Below, in pieces: positions 1 through 10,900 of a stretch of 64,000 nt of DNA (position 1 is its first letter; every line of letters starts with the position of its first letter). This stretch comes from DATEDA01 sp963789885. Lineage in GTDB: Bacteria; Pseudomonadota; Gammaproteobacteria; Burkholderiales; SG8-39. Below the pieces are notes generated by a model that was not told where the DNA came from, did not search any database, and was given only the letters and a program-made list of their open reading frames with translations. Location of the stretch: positions 372,001-436,000 of the forward strand of contig CAWBNB010000050.1 in NCBI GenBank assembly GCA_963789885.1, written 5' to 3'. The position numbers were made by a program, and so were the translations under genes.

Positions 1-756
1 GACCCGGTACGAGTCGTCGACCTGCTGGACCTCCGCCGTGTACTCCACGCTCGCGCCGAACGGCGTGATGAAGTAGGCGAAGACGTTGTTGCCCGGACCG
101 TGCCGTCCGGGTCCCCACGCGGGCTGGAGGCCGAGGTCGCGGAGCCGGCCGATGTTCTTCATCACCGCGTCGATGTCGCTCATCTCGAACGCGATGTGGT
201 TCAGCGACGCGAGCTCCGCGTGGACGAACGCGAGCGCGTGATGCGAGCTGTTGCAGCGGACGAACGTCATGATCTTCGTCCGGTCGGCGAGCTTGAAGCC
301 GAAGGCGTCGATCGCGAATTTCGCGCAGGCGTCGCGGTCGAGCGCGTTGAGCACGACGTGCGTGAGCTGGATCGGCTTGTCCCGGTCGGCGATCGGCGCG
401 GCGCGCGTGCCCTCCGCGACGAACCGGAACCGCTGACCCTCGGCGCCGCCGACGATGAAGCCGCCGCCGCCGCCGGGGTCGTCGAACTCCGCGACCCGCG
501 CCGGAGCGGGCACGCCCACGGCGACCGCCCGCGCGTGGAGCGCGTCGAGCTCGCCTGCCGACCCGGCAAACGTGATCGATGCAATTGCCGGCGCGGAGCT
601 CGCGGTGAACGCGAGGAGATACGGGTGATCGCCGGTGCCGCGCAGGTAGGTCGTGCGCGAGCGGGTGCCGGCAGGCGCGAGTCCCCAGACGTCACGCATG
701 AACGCGACCGCCGCCGGAGGATCGGGTACTTCAAGCTCGACGCTGCGCAGTCTCAT
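1..756 (-). CDS. VOC-family extradiol-dioxygenase-like protein, 3' end missing
   Basis: 252 codons are visible from the ATG at 754-756 and the frame runs off the left edge, so the C-terminus is missing. The product has two vicinal-oxygen-chelate modules, like ring-cleaving catechol or biphenyl-diol dioxygenases. Candidate metal ligands sit in the second module: His in LTHVVLNALD, His in LNHIAFEM and Glu in VEYTAEV near the cut. The motif NSSHHALAF matches the conserved strand before the second ligand of extradiol enzymes. The family opens aromatic diols with Fe(II) or Mn(II); the substrate cannot be told from sequence. It lies 64 bp downstream of azlD on the same strand. A non-dioxygenase VOC role such as glyoxalase-like isomerisation is less likely given the full ligand triad. 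Confidence 0.8.
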   Translation of the reverse strand, partial: MRLRSVELEVPDPPAAVAFMRDVWGLAPAGTRSRTTYLRGTGDHPYLLAFTASSAPAIASITFAGSAGELDALHARAVAVGVPAPARVAEFDDPGGGGGFIVGGAEGQRFRFVAEGTRAAPIADRDKPIQLTHVVLNALDRDACAKFAIDAFGFKLADRTKIMTFVRCNSSHHALAFVHAELASLNHIAFEMSDIDAVMKNIGRLRDLGLQPAWGPGRHGPGNNVFAYFITPFGASVEYTAEVQQVDDSYRV

Positions 757-820
757 CGTCTGTCCGTGCGGGATGGGTCGCGTGCCACGATTATCCTAGA
801 TCCGCGGCCCAGCCTTTAGC

Positions 821-1147
821 TCAGCGGATATAGCGCTCGGCGAGGAGCAGCGCGGCCATCCCCACGAGGATCGTGGCAGTGGTGCTCCGCGTCCGCCAGG
901 CCACCGGCGCCGCCACTAGCGCAGCGAGGAGCTTCGGGTTGTCGAGCCCGAGGCGGAGCGTCCCGCCCGCGAACACGAGCTCCGGAACGAGGAGGGCGGT
1001 GAAGACGGCCGCCGGCACGAACCGCAGCGCACGCTGCACCGGTCGCGGCACCTCGAAGCGCGTCAGGAACAGGATGAACGAGCCGCGCGCCCCGAGGCTC
1101 GTCGCCGCGAGGCCGAGGATCAGCACCCAGGCCGTCAGCGCGTCCAT
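821..1147 (-). CDS. azlD: AzlD-type branched-chain amino acid export subunit
   Basis: 108 residues, the usual size for AzlD, with about three or four hydrophobic segments (near residues 5-25, 41-61, 68-84 and 90-104). AzlD is the small membrane partner of AzlC; together they export branched-chain amino acids or analogues across the inner membrane. The ATG at 1145-1147 lies inside the 3' end of azlC, a 13-bp overlap that indicates translational coupling. The motif TSLGARGSFILFL and the following FEVPRPVQRALRFVP are typical of the family. The long open frame that continues upstream in the same phase is antisense to htpG and is not part of this gene. Confidence 0.88.
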   Translation of the reverse strand: MDALTAWVLILGLAATSLGARGSFILFLTRFEVPRPVQRALRFVPAAVFTALLVPELVFAGGTLRLGLDNPKLLAALVAAPVAWRTRSTTATILVGMAALLLAERYIR

Positions 1148-1818
1148 CGCTCCCACACGACGCCGGCCGCGATGCCGACCACGGCAGCCACGATCAGCCC
1201 GAGGCGGAACGGCAGCGGGTAGGCGAGGACGGCGGTGATGCCGGCCGCCGCGGCGGCGGCCGCGAGCGCCCGGTCCCTGATCACCGCGATCGCGAGCGCG
1301 AGGAACGTCAGCGTGACCACGAACTCGAGGTGCCAGCCCTCCGGCACGCGGGCGCCAGCCGCGATGCCCGCGATCGAGCCGACGTGCCAGGCCACCCAGA
1401 CGGCGCTGCAGGCGCCGAGCAGGTAGTCGATCTTGCTGCGCGTGTCGGGGGGGCCCGTGTGGTGCGCGGCGTAGTGGGCGTACCCGTTGTCCGAGACGAG
1501 GTAGGACAGCGCGAGCTTGCGCCGCCAGGAGAGCGAGCCGACGTGCGGCGCCAGCGCGAGGCTGTAGAGCACGAGGCGCAGGTTGAGGACGAGGCCGGCG
1601 AACAGGATGACCGGCATCGGCGCCCCCGCCACGAAGAGCTGGAGCGCGGCGAGCTGGGCGGTCCCGGCGTACACGATCACCGTCATCGCGACCGCCAGCC
1701 AGGGCGAGAGGCCGGCGCCGACCATCGCGACCCCGGTGATCACTCCGAACGCGGCGATGCCGGGCGCGACCGGCAGGCAGGCGCGCGCGCCGGCGAGGAA
1801 GTCTTTGGAGAGGCGCAA
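1135..1818 (-). CDS. azlC: AzlC-type branched-chain amino acid exporter, large subunit
   Basis: 227 residues, near the family's usual length, with a strongly hydrophobic multi-span profile. The signature block GIAAFGVITGVAMVGAGLS near residues 20-38 and the AGTAQLAALQLF segment near residues 51-62 are conserved in AzlC. It forms the exporter with AzlD, whose gene overlaps its 3' end. Its start at 1818 is 100 bp from the divergent htpG start, so the two genes share a promoter region. Export of leucine, isoleucine, valine or toxic analogues is the family role; the substrate here is inferred. Confidence 0.9.
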   Translation of the reverse strand: MRLSKDFLAGARACLPVAPGIAAFGVITGVAMVGAGLSPWLAVAMTVIVYAGTAQLAALQLFVAGAPMPVILFAGLVLNLRLVLYSLALAPHVGSLSWRRKLALSYLVSDNGYAHYAAHHTGPPDTRSKIDYLLGACSAVWVAWHVGSIAGIAAGARVPEGWHLEFVVTLTFLALAIAVIRDRALAAAAAAAGITAVLAYPLPFRLGLIVAAVVGIAAGVVWERWTR

Positions 1819-1858
1819 GAGGAGGGGTTCCCGGGCGCGCGGATTGTACTTGGCGGGC

Positions 1859-1887
1859 CTTGATCCGCGATACTTGCGCCCCGATCT
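1859..1887 (+). promoter_or_regulatory. Candidate sigma32 (heat-shock) promoter of htpG
   Basis: CTTGATC at 1859-1865 and CCCCGATCT at 1879-1887 are separated by 13 bases. The enterobacterial sigma32 consensus is CTTGAAA, 13-17 bases, CCCCATNT. The -10 part lies about 30 bases before the htpG ATG, which leaves a short leader. The assignment rests on this match and on htpG being a classical heat-shock gene. Confidence 0.55.
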
Positions 1888-1918
1888 GCGCCAAGTTCCG
1901 ACCTTCGATCAGAGCCCC

Positions 1919-3847
<1,929 letters not shown>

Positions 3848-3870
3848 ACGCCGGCGCTTAGAATCCGCCG

Positions 3871-4767
3871 GTGCGGATCTTCTACTCCGACCACTACGTC
3901 CTCCCGCTACCGCCGGGGCACCGCTTCCCGATGAGCAAGTACGCGCGCCTGCGGGCGCGCGTGCTCGAGAGCGACCTTGCGGCCGTCGCACATGTCGCAC
4001 CGGCTGCGCGCGACGAGCAGATCCTGCTTGCGCACTGTCCCGGCTACCTCGGACGGGTCGTCGACGGCCGCCTCAGCCCGGCCGAGCAGCGCGCGATCGG
4101 GTTTCCGTGGACGCCGCAGATGGTCGAGCGCTCGCGCCGGACGAGCGGTGCGACGGTAGCGGCGGCGCGCGCCGCGATCGAAGACGGCGTCGCGGTGAAC
4201 CTCGCGGGCGGCACGCACCACGCTTTCCGCGACCGGGGCGAGGGCTTCTGCGTGCTGAACGACAGCGCGATCGCGGCGCGTACGCTGCAGGCGGAAGGTC
4301 TCGCGGAGCGGGTCGCGGTGATCGACTGCGACGTGCACCAGGGCAACGGGACCGCGTCGATCTTCCGCGACGACGCGACCGTGTTCACGTTCTCGATCCA
4401 CGGGGCGAACAATTTTCCGTTCGCGAAGGAGCCGAGCGATCTCGATGTCGAGCTCGCCGACGGAACCGGCGACCGGGCGTACCTGGAGGCGCTGGAGCGG
4501 GGCGTGCGAGCGACCCTCGAACGCTCCCGTCCGGACGTCGCGATCTATCTCGCCGGCGCCGATCCGTACTACGACGATCGCCTGGGGCGGCTCGCGCTCA
4601 CGAAGCAGGGATTGCTCGAGCGCGACCGGATGGTGCTGGGGCTGTGCGCACGCGCCGGCGTGCCGGTCGCGGTGACGATGGCGGGCGGCTACGCGCAGGA
4701 CATCGACGACACCGTCGAGATCCACTGCAACACCGTGGAGACCGCGATGTGGTTCGCTACTTGTTGA
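3871..4767 (+). CDS. Class II histone-deacetylase-like (acetoin utilisation/APAH family) hydrolase
   Basis: 298 residues from a GTG start. All deacetylase catalytic features are visible: His116-His117 in GGTHHAF, zinc ligands Asp154 and His156 in DCDVHQGNG, Asp231 in LAGADPY, and the transition-state Tyr274 in AGGYAQD. The family removes acyl groups from acetyl-lysine, acetylpolyamines or small amides using Zn(II) or Fe(II). The gene follows htpG by 23 bp on the same strand, so the two may be co-transcribed. A -10-like TAGAAT at 3859-3864 lies just before the GTG and no Shine-Dalgarno is seen, so a separate leaderless transcript is also possible. The 3' end overlaps the convergent gene by 11 bp. 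The substrate is unknown. Confidence 0.9.
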   Translation: MRIFYSDHYVLPLPPGHRFPMSKYARLRARVLESDLAAVAHVAPAARDEQILLAHCPGYLGRVVDGRLSPAEQRAIGFPWTPQMVERSRRTSGATVAAARAAIEDGVAVNLAGGTHHAFRDRGEGFCVLNDSAIAARTLQAEGLAERVAVIDCDVHQGNGTASIFRDDATVFTFSIHGANNFPFAKEPSDLDVELADGTGDRAYLEALERGVRATLERSRPDVAIYLAGADPYYDDRLGRLALTKQGLLERDRMVLGLCARAGVPVAVTMAGGYAQDIDDTVEIHCNTVETAMWFATC

Positions 4768-5386
4768 GATCGACCGCCCGGCGCTCGCGGGCCTGCTCGT
4801 CGGCCGGCACGTCGATCTGCATGTCGCGCTGGTCGCGCGCCGCTTCACCGCTCGGCACGTTGAGCTGCACGTCGCGCCGCTCCCGCGCCGCCTCGCCCTG
4901 CTCGATGTTCAGGCGCACGGCTTCGGCGTCCCGCGCGCGCTCGCCCTGCATGATGTTGCGCTGAGCCGCGTCCCGGTCGACGCGCTGCTCGTTCGCCGAC
5001 ACGTCGAAGCGCCGGTCCGACGAGTTCGGGCCGACTGTTCCCGGCACGACGCGCCCGGCGGTCGAGTCGGAGCCGGGTCCCGGCACCGTGCTCGAGGGGA
5101 TCGTGCTCGGCCCGCTCCCGCTCGGCGTGATCCCGGTCGGCAGCGGCTGGTTGGGCGCGGTCGGCACGGCGCCCTTGCTGGATCGTGCCCGGGGCCTGGA
5201 CACCGCCCGGCTGGATGTTGACGTAGTGCCCGGTGCTCGGCTGCGGCACGATGGTGTCGTGCCCGCCGGCCGGCGGCTGGTCCGAGTACGTAACCTTGCC
5301 GTCGGGACCGACGTACTGGTAGATGCTCTGGGCGAGTAGCGGCAGGCAAGCACCGCCGCGACGGCGAGAACGAGGATTCGGGACAT
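4757..5386 (-). CDS. Secreted DUF4124-type protein with C-terminal 16-residue repeats; compensated frameshift
   Basis: The annotated frame begins with a convincing signal peptide (MSRILVLAVAAVLA) and ends with about five imperfect 16-residue repeats at residues 132-209. Examples of the repeat are GEAARERRDVQLNVPS and GEAARDQRDMQIDVPA. Between about 5176 and 5341 this frame gives low-complexity Ser/Thr/Arg text, whereas another frame encodes a clear DUF4124 core, IYQYVGPDGKVTYSDQPP. One missing base near 5341 and one extra base near 5176 would join signal peptide, DUF4124 domain and repeats into one reading frame. DUF4124 proteins are small periplasmic or surface proteins of unknown function. 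The gene is either a sequencing artefact or a damaged gene. The repeats are rich in charged residues and may form a coiled or fibrous tail. Confidence 0.65.
   Translation of the reverse strand: MSRILVLAVAAVLACRYSPRASTSTSVPTARLRTRTSRRPAGTTPSCRSRAPGTTSTSSRAVSRPRARSSKGAVPTAPNQPLPTGITPSGSGPSTIPSSTVPGPGSDSTAGRVVPGTVGPNSSDRRFDVSANEQRVDRDAAQRNIMQGERARDAEAVRLNIEQGEAARERRDVQLNVPSGEAARDQRDMQIDVPADEQARERRAVDLNK
4760..4993 (-). repeat. About five tandem 48-bp repeats encoding 16-residue units
   Basis: The C-terminal part of the DUF4124-type gene consists of successive units of pattern (G/D)E-x-A-R-(D/E)-x-R-x-V-x-L-N-(I/V)-x-x. The units have diverged in sequence but keep exact 16-codon spacing. A weaker sixth partial unit (SDRRFDVSA) precedes them. 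Confidence 0.75.
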
Positions 5387-5491
5387 GGCCGCTCCCGGAT
5401 GAAGGCCTCACACGCGAGGCCGGTGCGGCCAATGTAGCACTTCGCGCCGCCGGCGGACACCGCCGCGAATGACGGCATCCGGCCGGCGCGC

Positions 5492-5995
5492 TCAGAGCTT
5501 GGCGAGCATCGCCTCGGCGCCGGACACTTCGAACTTGCCGGGCGCCTCGACGTTCAGCTGCTTCACGATGCCGTCGTCGACCAGCATCGAGTAGCGCGTC
5601 GACCGCACGCCCATGTTGCGCGCGGTGAGGTCGAGCTCGAGCCCGAGCTTCTTCGTGTACTCGGCGCTGCCGTCGGCCATCATGCGGACCTTGCCGCCCG
5701 CCTTCTGGTCGCGCATCCACGCGGCCATCACGAACGCGTCGTTGACCGAGATGCACCAGATCTCGTCGATCCCCTTCTTTTTCAGCGCGTCGTAGTTGGC
5801 GACGTAGCTGGGGACGTGCTTCGCCGAGCAGGTCGGGGTGAACGCCCCGGGCAGCCCGAAAATGGCGATCTTCCTGCCCTTGACGAGGTCCTGAACGTTC
5901 AGGTCCTTGGGGTTGATCGGGCAGCCGGACGGATCGAACTCGACGGTCTCGGACAGGCGCCCTTCGGGCAGGCGATCGCCGATTTTGATGGTCAT
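5492..5995 (-). CDS. Prx5-type peroxiredoxin
   Basis: 167 residues with a thioredoxin-like fold. The peroxidatic Cys56 lies in the motif PGAFTPTCSAKHVP, which is diagnostic of the Prx5/AHP1 group. The TRY...DDG segment near the C-terminus is also typical. The enzyme reduces hydrogen peroxide and organic peroxides in the cytoplasm, usually with glutathione/glutaredoxin or thioredoxin as electron donor. No fused glutaredoxin domain is present. It lies 105 bp upstream of the DUF4124-type gene on the same strand and is divergent from the ATPase gene at 6149. Confidence 0.93.
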   Translation of the reverse strand: MTIKIGDRLPEGRLSETVEFDPSGCPINPKDLNVQDLVKGRKIAIFGLPGAFTPTCSAKHVPSYVANYDALKKKGIDEIWCISVNDAFVMAAWMRDQKAGGKVRMMADGSAEYTKKLGLELDLTARNMGVRSTRYSMLVDDGIVKQLNVEAPGKFEVSGAEAMLAKL

Positions 5996-6091
5996 GTTGG
6001 TCTCCTGGCGGTGGGGGGTGGGCGGAGCATCGCCGAACTTTCCGGGGAAGTCAAAACGTCACGCGAAAGGGGCGAAAGCGCCGTGAAACCA

Positions 6092-6120
6092 TTGAGGCAC
6101 AAGGGCTTTGTGGCTATAGT
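6092..6120 (+). promoter_or_regulatory. Sigma70-type promoter of the PilB-like/c-di-GMP operon
   Basis: TTGAGG at 6092-6097 and TATAGT at 6115-6120 are separated by 17 bases, close to the TTGACA/TATAAT consensus. Transcription would start near 6127, about 20 bases before the ATG at 6149, leaving room for the AGGAG ribosome binding site at 6132-6136. Confidence 0.65.
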
Positions 6121-6148
6121 GGGACGTTCCCAGGAGACCCGAGCCCGC

Positions 6149-7960
6149 ATGCCGGTTGCTGCCGTATCGAACGAAGAACGCCGCCTGACGCTGGCCGAGG
6201 TGGTGAACGCGCTGATCGCGGACGGGCTGGTCCCGCGCGAGGAGGCGGAGCGGCTCGCCGCCGACCGGCGCGCGCACCGGGCCGGCACGCTGCACCCGCT
6301 CGTGGTCCTCGCCGAGCAGAAGTGGCGCTCGGCCGAGCCGCCGCATCGCCTCCTCACGCTCGAGGCGCTGACCGAGTGGTACGCGGGGAAGGCCGAGCTG
6401 CCGTACTTCCACGTCGATCCGCTCAAGATCAACTTCGCCGCGGTGACCGAGATCATGTCGAGCGCGTACGCCGAGCGCTTCAAGATCCTGCCGGTCGAGG
6501 TGAACCTGAACCAGAAGCGCGCGGTGATCGCAACCGCCGAGCCGTACGTGCGCGAGTGGGAGGCCGAGCTCCGGCGCGTCCACCGCGTCGAGATCGAGCG
6601 CGTGTTCGCGAACCCGCTCGACATCCAGCGCTACATCGTGGAGTTCTACAACCTGGCGAAGTCGGTCAAGGGCGCCAAGGGCACCGCCGAAGCGCGCTCG
6701 GGGATCTCGAACTTCGAGCAGCTGGTCGAGCTCGGCAAGTCGAACCGCCAGCTCGACGCGAACGACCAGCACATCGTCAACATCGTCGACTGGTTGTGGC
6801 AGTACGCGTTCGACCAGCGTGCGAGCGACATCCACATCGAGCCGCGCCGCGACGTCGGCAAGGTGCGCTTCCGTATCGATGGCGTGCTGCACGACGTCTA
6901 CCAGCTCCCGTCGCCGGTCATCGCCGCGATGACGAGCCGGATCAAGATCCTCGGCCGCATGGACGTCGTGGAGAAGCGCCGCCCGCAGGACGGCCGCATC
7001 AAGACGCGCACCGCCGACGGCCAGGAGGTCGAGCTGCGCCTGTCGACCCTGCCGACGGCGTTCGGCGAGAAGCTGGTGATGCGGATCTTCGACCCGGAGG
7101 TGCTGGTCAAGGACTTCGCCGACCTCGGCTTCTCCGAGGAGGACCAGGCACGCTGGGGCGAGATGACCGGCAAGCCCCACGGCATCATCCTCGTCACCGG
7201 TCCCACCGGCTCGGGCAAGACGACGACGCTGTACTCGACGCTGAAGACGCTCGCGACCCCCGAGGTGAACGTCTGCACGATCGAGGACCCGATCGAGATG
7301 ATCGAGCCGTCGTTCAACCAGATGCAGGTGCACGCCGCGATCGACCTCAACTTCGCCGAGGGCGTGCGCGCGCTGATGCGGCAGGACCCGGACATCATCA
7401 TGATCGGCGAGATCCGCGACCTGCAGACCGCGGAGATGGCGATCCAGGCCGCGCTGACCGGCCACCTGGTGCTCTCGACGCTGCACACGAACGACGCCGC
7501 CAGCGCGGTGACGCGGATGCTCGACCTCGGCGTGCCGCCGTATCTCATGAACGCGACGGTGCTCGGCGTCATGGCGCAGCGGCTCGTCCGCACGCTCTGC
7601 CCGCACTGCAAGCACAAGGTGCCCTACGGCGAGGATCGCGCCGACGACGTCGCATGGGAGGAGCTCGTGCGGCCGTGGAAGGCGCGGCGCCCGACTCGCG
7701 TCTACAAGCCGGTCGGCTGCCTCGAGTGCCGGATGACCGGCTACCGCGGCCGCAGCGGCATCTACGAGGTGATGCTGCTCACGCCGGCGGTCAAGCGGCT
7801 GATCAGCAGTACGCCCGAGCTCGGCAAGATCCGCGAGCAGGCCTACAAGGACGGCATGAAGTCGCTGCGGATCAGCGGCGCGATGAAAGTGGCGGCGGGC
7901 ACGACGACCCTCGAGGAGGTGCTCAAGGTCGCGCCGCCGCATCAGCACGAAGGCGCCTGA
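6149..7960 (+). CDS. GspE/PilB-family secretion/pilus ATPase
   Basis: 603 residues from the ATG at 6149, preceded by AGGAG at 6132-6136. The N-terminus (to about residue 180) resembles T2SSE_N domains, with an LPYFHVDPLKINFAAV segment. The motor domain has Walker A GPTGSGKTTTLY (about residue 351), Walker B IIMIGEIRD (about 415), the His box LSTLHTNDA, and two zinc-binding CxxC pairs (LCPHCKHK, GCLECRM) typical of PilB/GspE. These hexameric ATPases power pilin or pseudopilin assembly at the inner membrane. No other type IV pilus or type II secretion gene is in the window. A large c-di-GMP enzyme gene starts 12 bp downstream, so the two are probably co-expressed. Confidence 0.92.
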   Translation: MPVAAVSNEERRLTLAEVVNALIADGLVPREEAERLAADRRAHRAGTLHPLVVLAEQKWRSAEPPHRLLTLEALTEWYAGKAELPYFHVDPLKINFAAVTEIMSSAYAERFKILPVEVNLNQKRAVIATAEPYVREWEAELRRVHRVEIERVFANPLDIQRYIVEFYNLAKSVKGAKGTAEARSGISNFEQLVELGKSNRQLDANDQHIVNIVDWLWQYAFDQRASDIHIEPRRDVGKVRFRIDGVLHDVYQLPSPVIAAMTSRIKILGRMDVVEKRRPQDGRIKTRTADGQEVELRLSTLPTAFGEKLVMRIFDPEVLVKDFADLGFSEEDQARWGEMTGKPHGIILVTGPTGSGKTTTLYSTLKTLATPEVNVCTIEDPIEMIEPSFNQMQVHAAIDLNFAEGVRALMRQDPDIIMIGEIRDLQTAEMAIQAALTGHLVLSTLHTNDAASAVTRMLDLGVPPYLMNATVLGVMAQRLVRTLCPHCKHKVPYGEDRADDVAWEELVRPWKARRPTRVYKPVGCLECRMTGYRGRSGIYEVMLLTPAVKRLISSTPELGKIREQAYKDGMKSLRISGAMKVAAGTTTLEEVLKVAPPHQHEGA

Positions 7961-7971
7961 CGCCGCGCGCC

Positions 7972-10900
7972 ATGCCCCGCGTACTGCGCGACATCGCAGC
8001 CAATCTGGCGCTCGCCGCCGCGTACTTCGCCGCCGCGAAGCTCGGGCTCGTGTTCGCGCTCTTCGGCGCCAACGTCTCGCTCATTTGGCCGGCGTCCGGG
8101 ATCGCGGTCGCCGCGCTGGTCCTCTCGGGACTGAGACTCTTCCCCGGGGTCGCGGTCGGGGCGCTCCTCGCCAATCTCTCGCTCGGCTCGCCGCCGCCGA
8201 CCGCGACGGTGATCGCGCTCGGCTCGACGCTCGCGGCGGTCGCGGCCGCCTGGCTCCTCGCGCGCTCGAGCGGCGAGGACGGCGACCGGTTCGATCCCGA
8301 CGTGCCGCGGGTGCGCGACGTCCTGCGCCTGATCTTCCCGGCGGCGCTCGGCACGCCGGTGATCGCGGCGGCGATCGGCGTCGCCGCGCTCGCGCAGGCG
8401 CAGCTGATCGAGTCCGAGCGCGTCATCCGGGCCGGGGTCGCGTGGTGGGCGGGGGACGCGCTCGGCGTGCTGCTCTTCACGCCGCTCGTCCTCGCCTGGG
8501 CGCGCGATCTCCGCCCCCGCATCGCGGTGGCCGAGGCGCTCGCGCACGCGGTGCTCATCGCCGCGGTGCTCTTCGCCGGCGCGGTCGTGCTCGCGAGCCA
8601 TCTGCCGCGGGAGCGCACCGAGATCCTCGCCGCGTTCGTGCTGTTCCCGCTCGCCGTGTGGCCGGCGGTGCGCTTCCCGATGCGCGAGGTGGCCACGTTC
8701 AACGTCGCGCTCGCGATGCTCGTGATGGCCGCGGCGTGGTTCGGGCGGGGCCCGTTCACCAGCGGCGCCGATTCGGCCGATCTCGTCGCGATCGTCGGTC
8801 TCCTCGCCTCGGTCACGCTGACGACGCTCCTGCTCTGCGCGCTGAGCACCGAACGCCGGGCGGCGGCCGAGCGCATGCGGCGGAGCGAGGAGCGCTTCCG
8901 CAGCCTCACCAAGCTCTCGGCCGACTGGTACTGGGAGCAGGACCGCGAGTTGCGGTTCACCGAGATCTCGCCGGCGTTCCAGGCCACGACCTCGTTCGAG
9001 CCGTCGGAGTCGCTCGGCAAGCGCCGCTGGGAGCTGCCGTTCGAGAGCCGCGACTCGGCCGAGTGGGTCGACCACCGCCGGCGGCTCGAGGCGCACGAGC
9101 CGTTCCGCGACTTCCTGCGCGCCCGGCGCGGCGCCGACGGCCGCCTGCGCTACGCGCTGACGAGCGGCGAGCCGATCTTCGACGACTCCGGCCGGTTCCA
9201 GGGCTACCGCGGCGTGGGGCGCGACATCACCGCACAGATGGAAGCCGACCGCGCGGTCCGCGAGTCGCGCGAGCTCTTCGCCCGCATCTTCAGCTCGAGC
9301 CCGAATCCGATGCTGATCAACCGCATCGGCGACAACCGCGTGCTCGAGGTCAACGACGCGTGGTGCGCGTTCTTCGGCCGCGAGCGCGACACGATCGTCG
9401 GCCGGACGCTGGAGGACGTCGACGTCCTCGTCGAGCCGGCCGAGCGCGTCCGCATCAACACGCTCCTGCAGGCACGCGGGGCGACCCGCAACTTCGAGCT
9501 GAAAGTCCGCGCGCGCGCCGGCGAGGTGCGCGAGGTGCTGTTCGCCGCCGAGCTCGTGGAGCTCGCCGGCGAGCGCTGCGTGATCTCGACGCTCACCGAC
9601 GTCACCGACCGCAATCGGGCCCTGGTCGAGCTGCGCGCCTCGCGGGAGCGGCTCGAGCGGATGTTCCGCGGCAGTCCGCTGCCGATCGCGATCTCGGGCA
9701 TCGAGGACGGCGCGGTGGTCGACGTGAACGACGCGTGGTCGCGGACCTACGGCTACGCGCGCGAGGCGATCCTCGGTCGCAACTTCGTCGAGCTCGGGCT
9801 GTGGATCGACGCCGACGCCCGCCGCCGGATGCGCGACCAGCTGCTCGCGGGCGGGGCGGTGCGCAACTTCGAGGCCCGCTGGCGCAAGAGCTCCGGCGAG
9901 CCCGCCGAGGTGCTGCTGTCCGGCGACGTGATCGAGCTCGACGGCGCGCCGGTGATGCTCTCGGCCGCGCTCGACGTCACCGAGCGGAACAGCGCGGAGC
10001 GGCGCCTCCGCGAGTCGGAGGCGCGGTTTTCCAAGATCTTCCATTCGAGCCCGGTGCCGGTGGTGATCAGCCGCCTCGCCGACGGTGCCATCCTCGAGGT
10101 GAACGACGCCTGGGCGAAATGGTTCGGCTGGTCGCGCGAAGAGGTGGTCGGCAAGACCTCGCTCGAGCTCGGGATCTGGACCCACCGCAGCGACCGCGAC
10201 GAGTTCGTGCGGATGCTCCAGGCGGGGATGGGCGTGCGCAACATGGAGATGCGGCTCCGCAAGCGCTCCGGCGAGCTCGCCGACGTGCTCGCCTCGGCGG
10301 ACATGCTCGAGCTGGGCGGCGAGGTGTGCACCGTCTCGTCGGTGATGGACATCACCGACCGCAAGCAGGCCGAGCGGCAGCTGCGCGAGTCGGAGCGGCG
10401 CTTCCGCGACTTCGCCGAAGCGGCCGGCGAGTACGTCTGGGAGCTCGACGTCGACGGGCGCTACACCTACGTGTCGCGACGCGTGGAGCAGGTGCTCGGC
10501 TATGCGCCCGACGAGCTGCTCGGCCGCCGGCCGATGGAGCTGATGCCGCCGGGCGAGGCGGAGCGCGTGCGCGACTGGTTCGCCCAGGTCATGCGGTCGC
10601 GGGAGCCGTTCCGCAATCTCGAGCACCGCCTGATGAGCCGCTCCGGGAGCCAGGTGTGGCAGATCGTGAGCGGCGTGCCGATCGTGGACGGCGAGGGCCG
10701 GTTCGTCGGCTATCGCGGCACGGCGCTCGACATCACCGAGCGCAAGCAGGCGGAATCGCGCATCGCGGAGCTCGCCACGCGCGATCCGCTCACGGGGCTG
10801 CCGAACCGGCTGCTGCTTTCCGACCGCCTCGCGCGGGGGATCACGAGTGCGCACCGGGAAGGCGGCCTGCTCGCGGTGATGTTCGTCGACCTGGATCACT

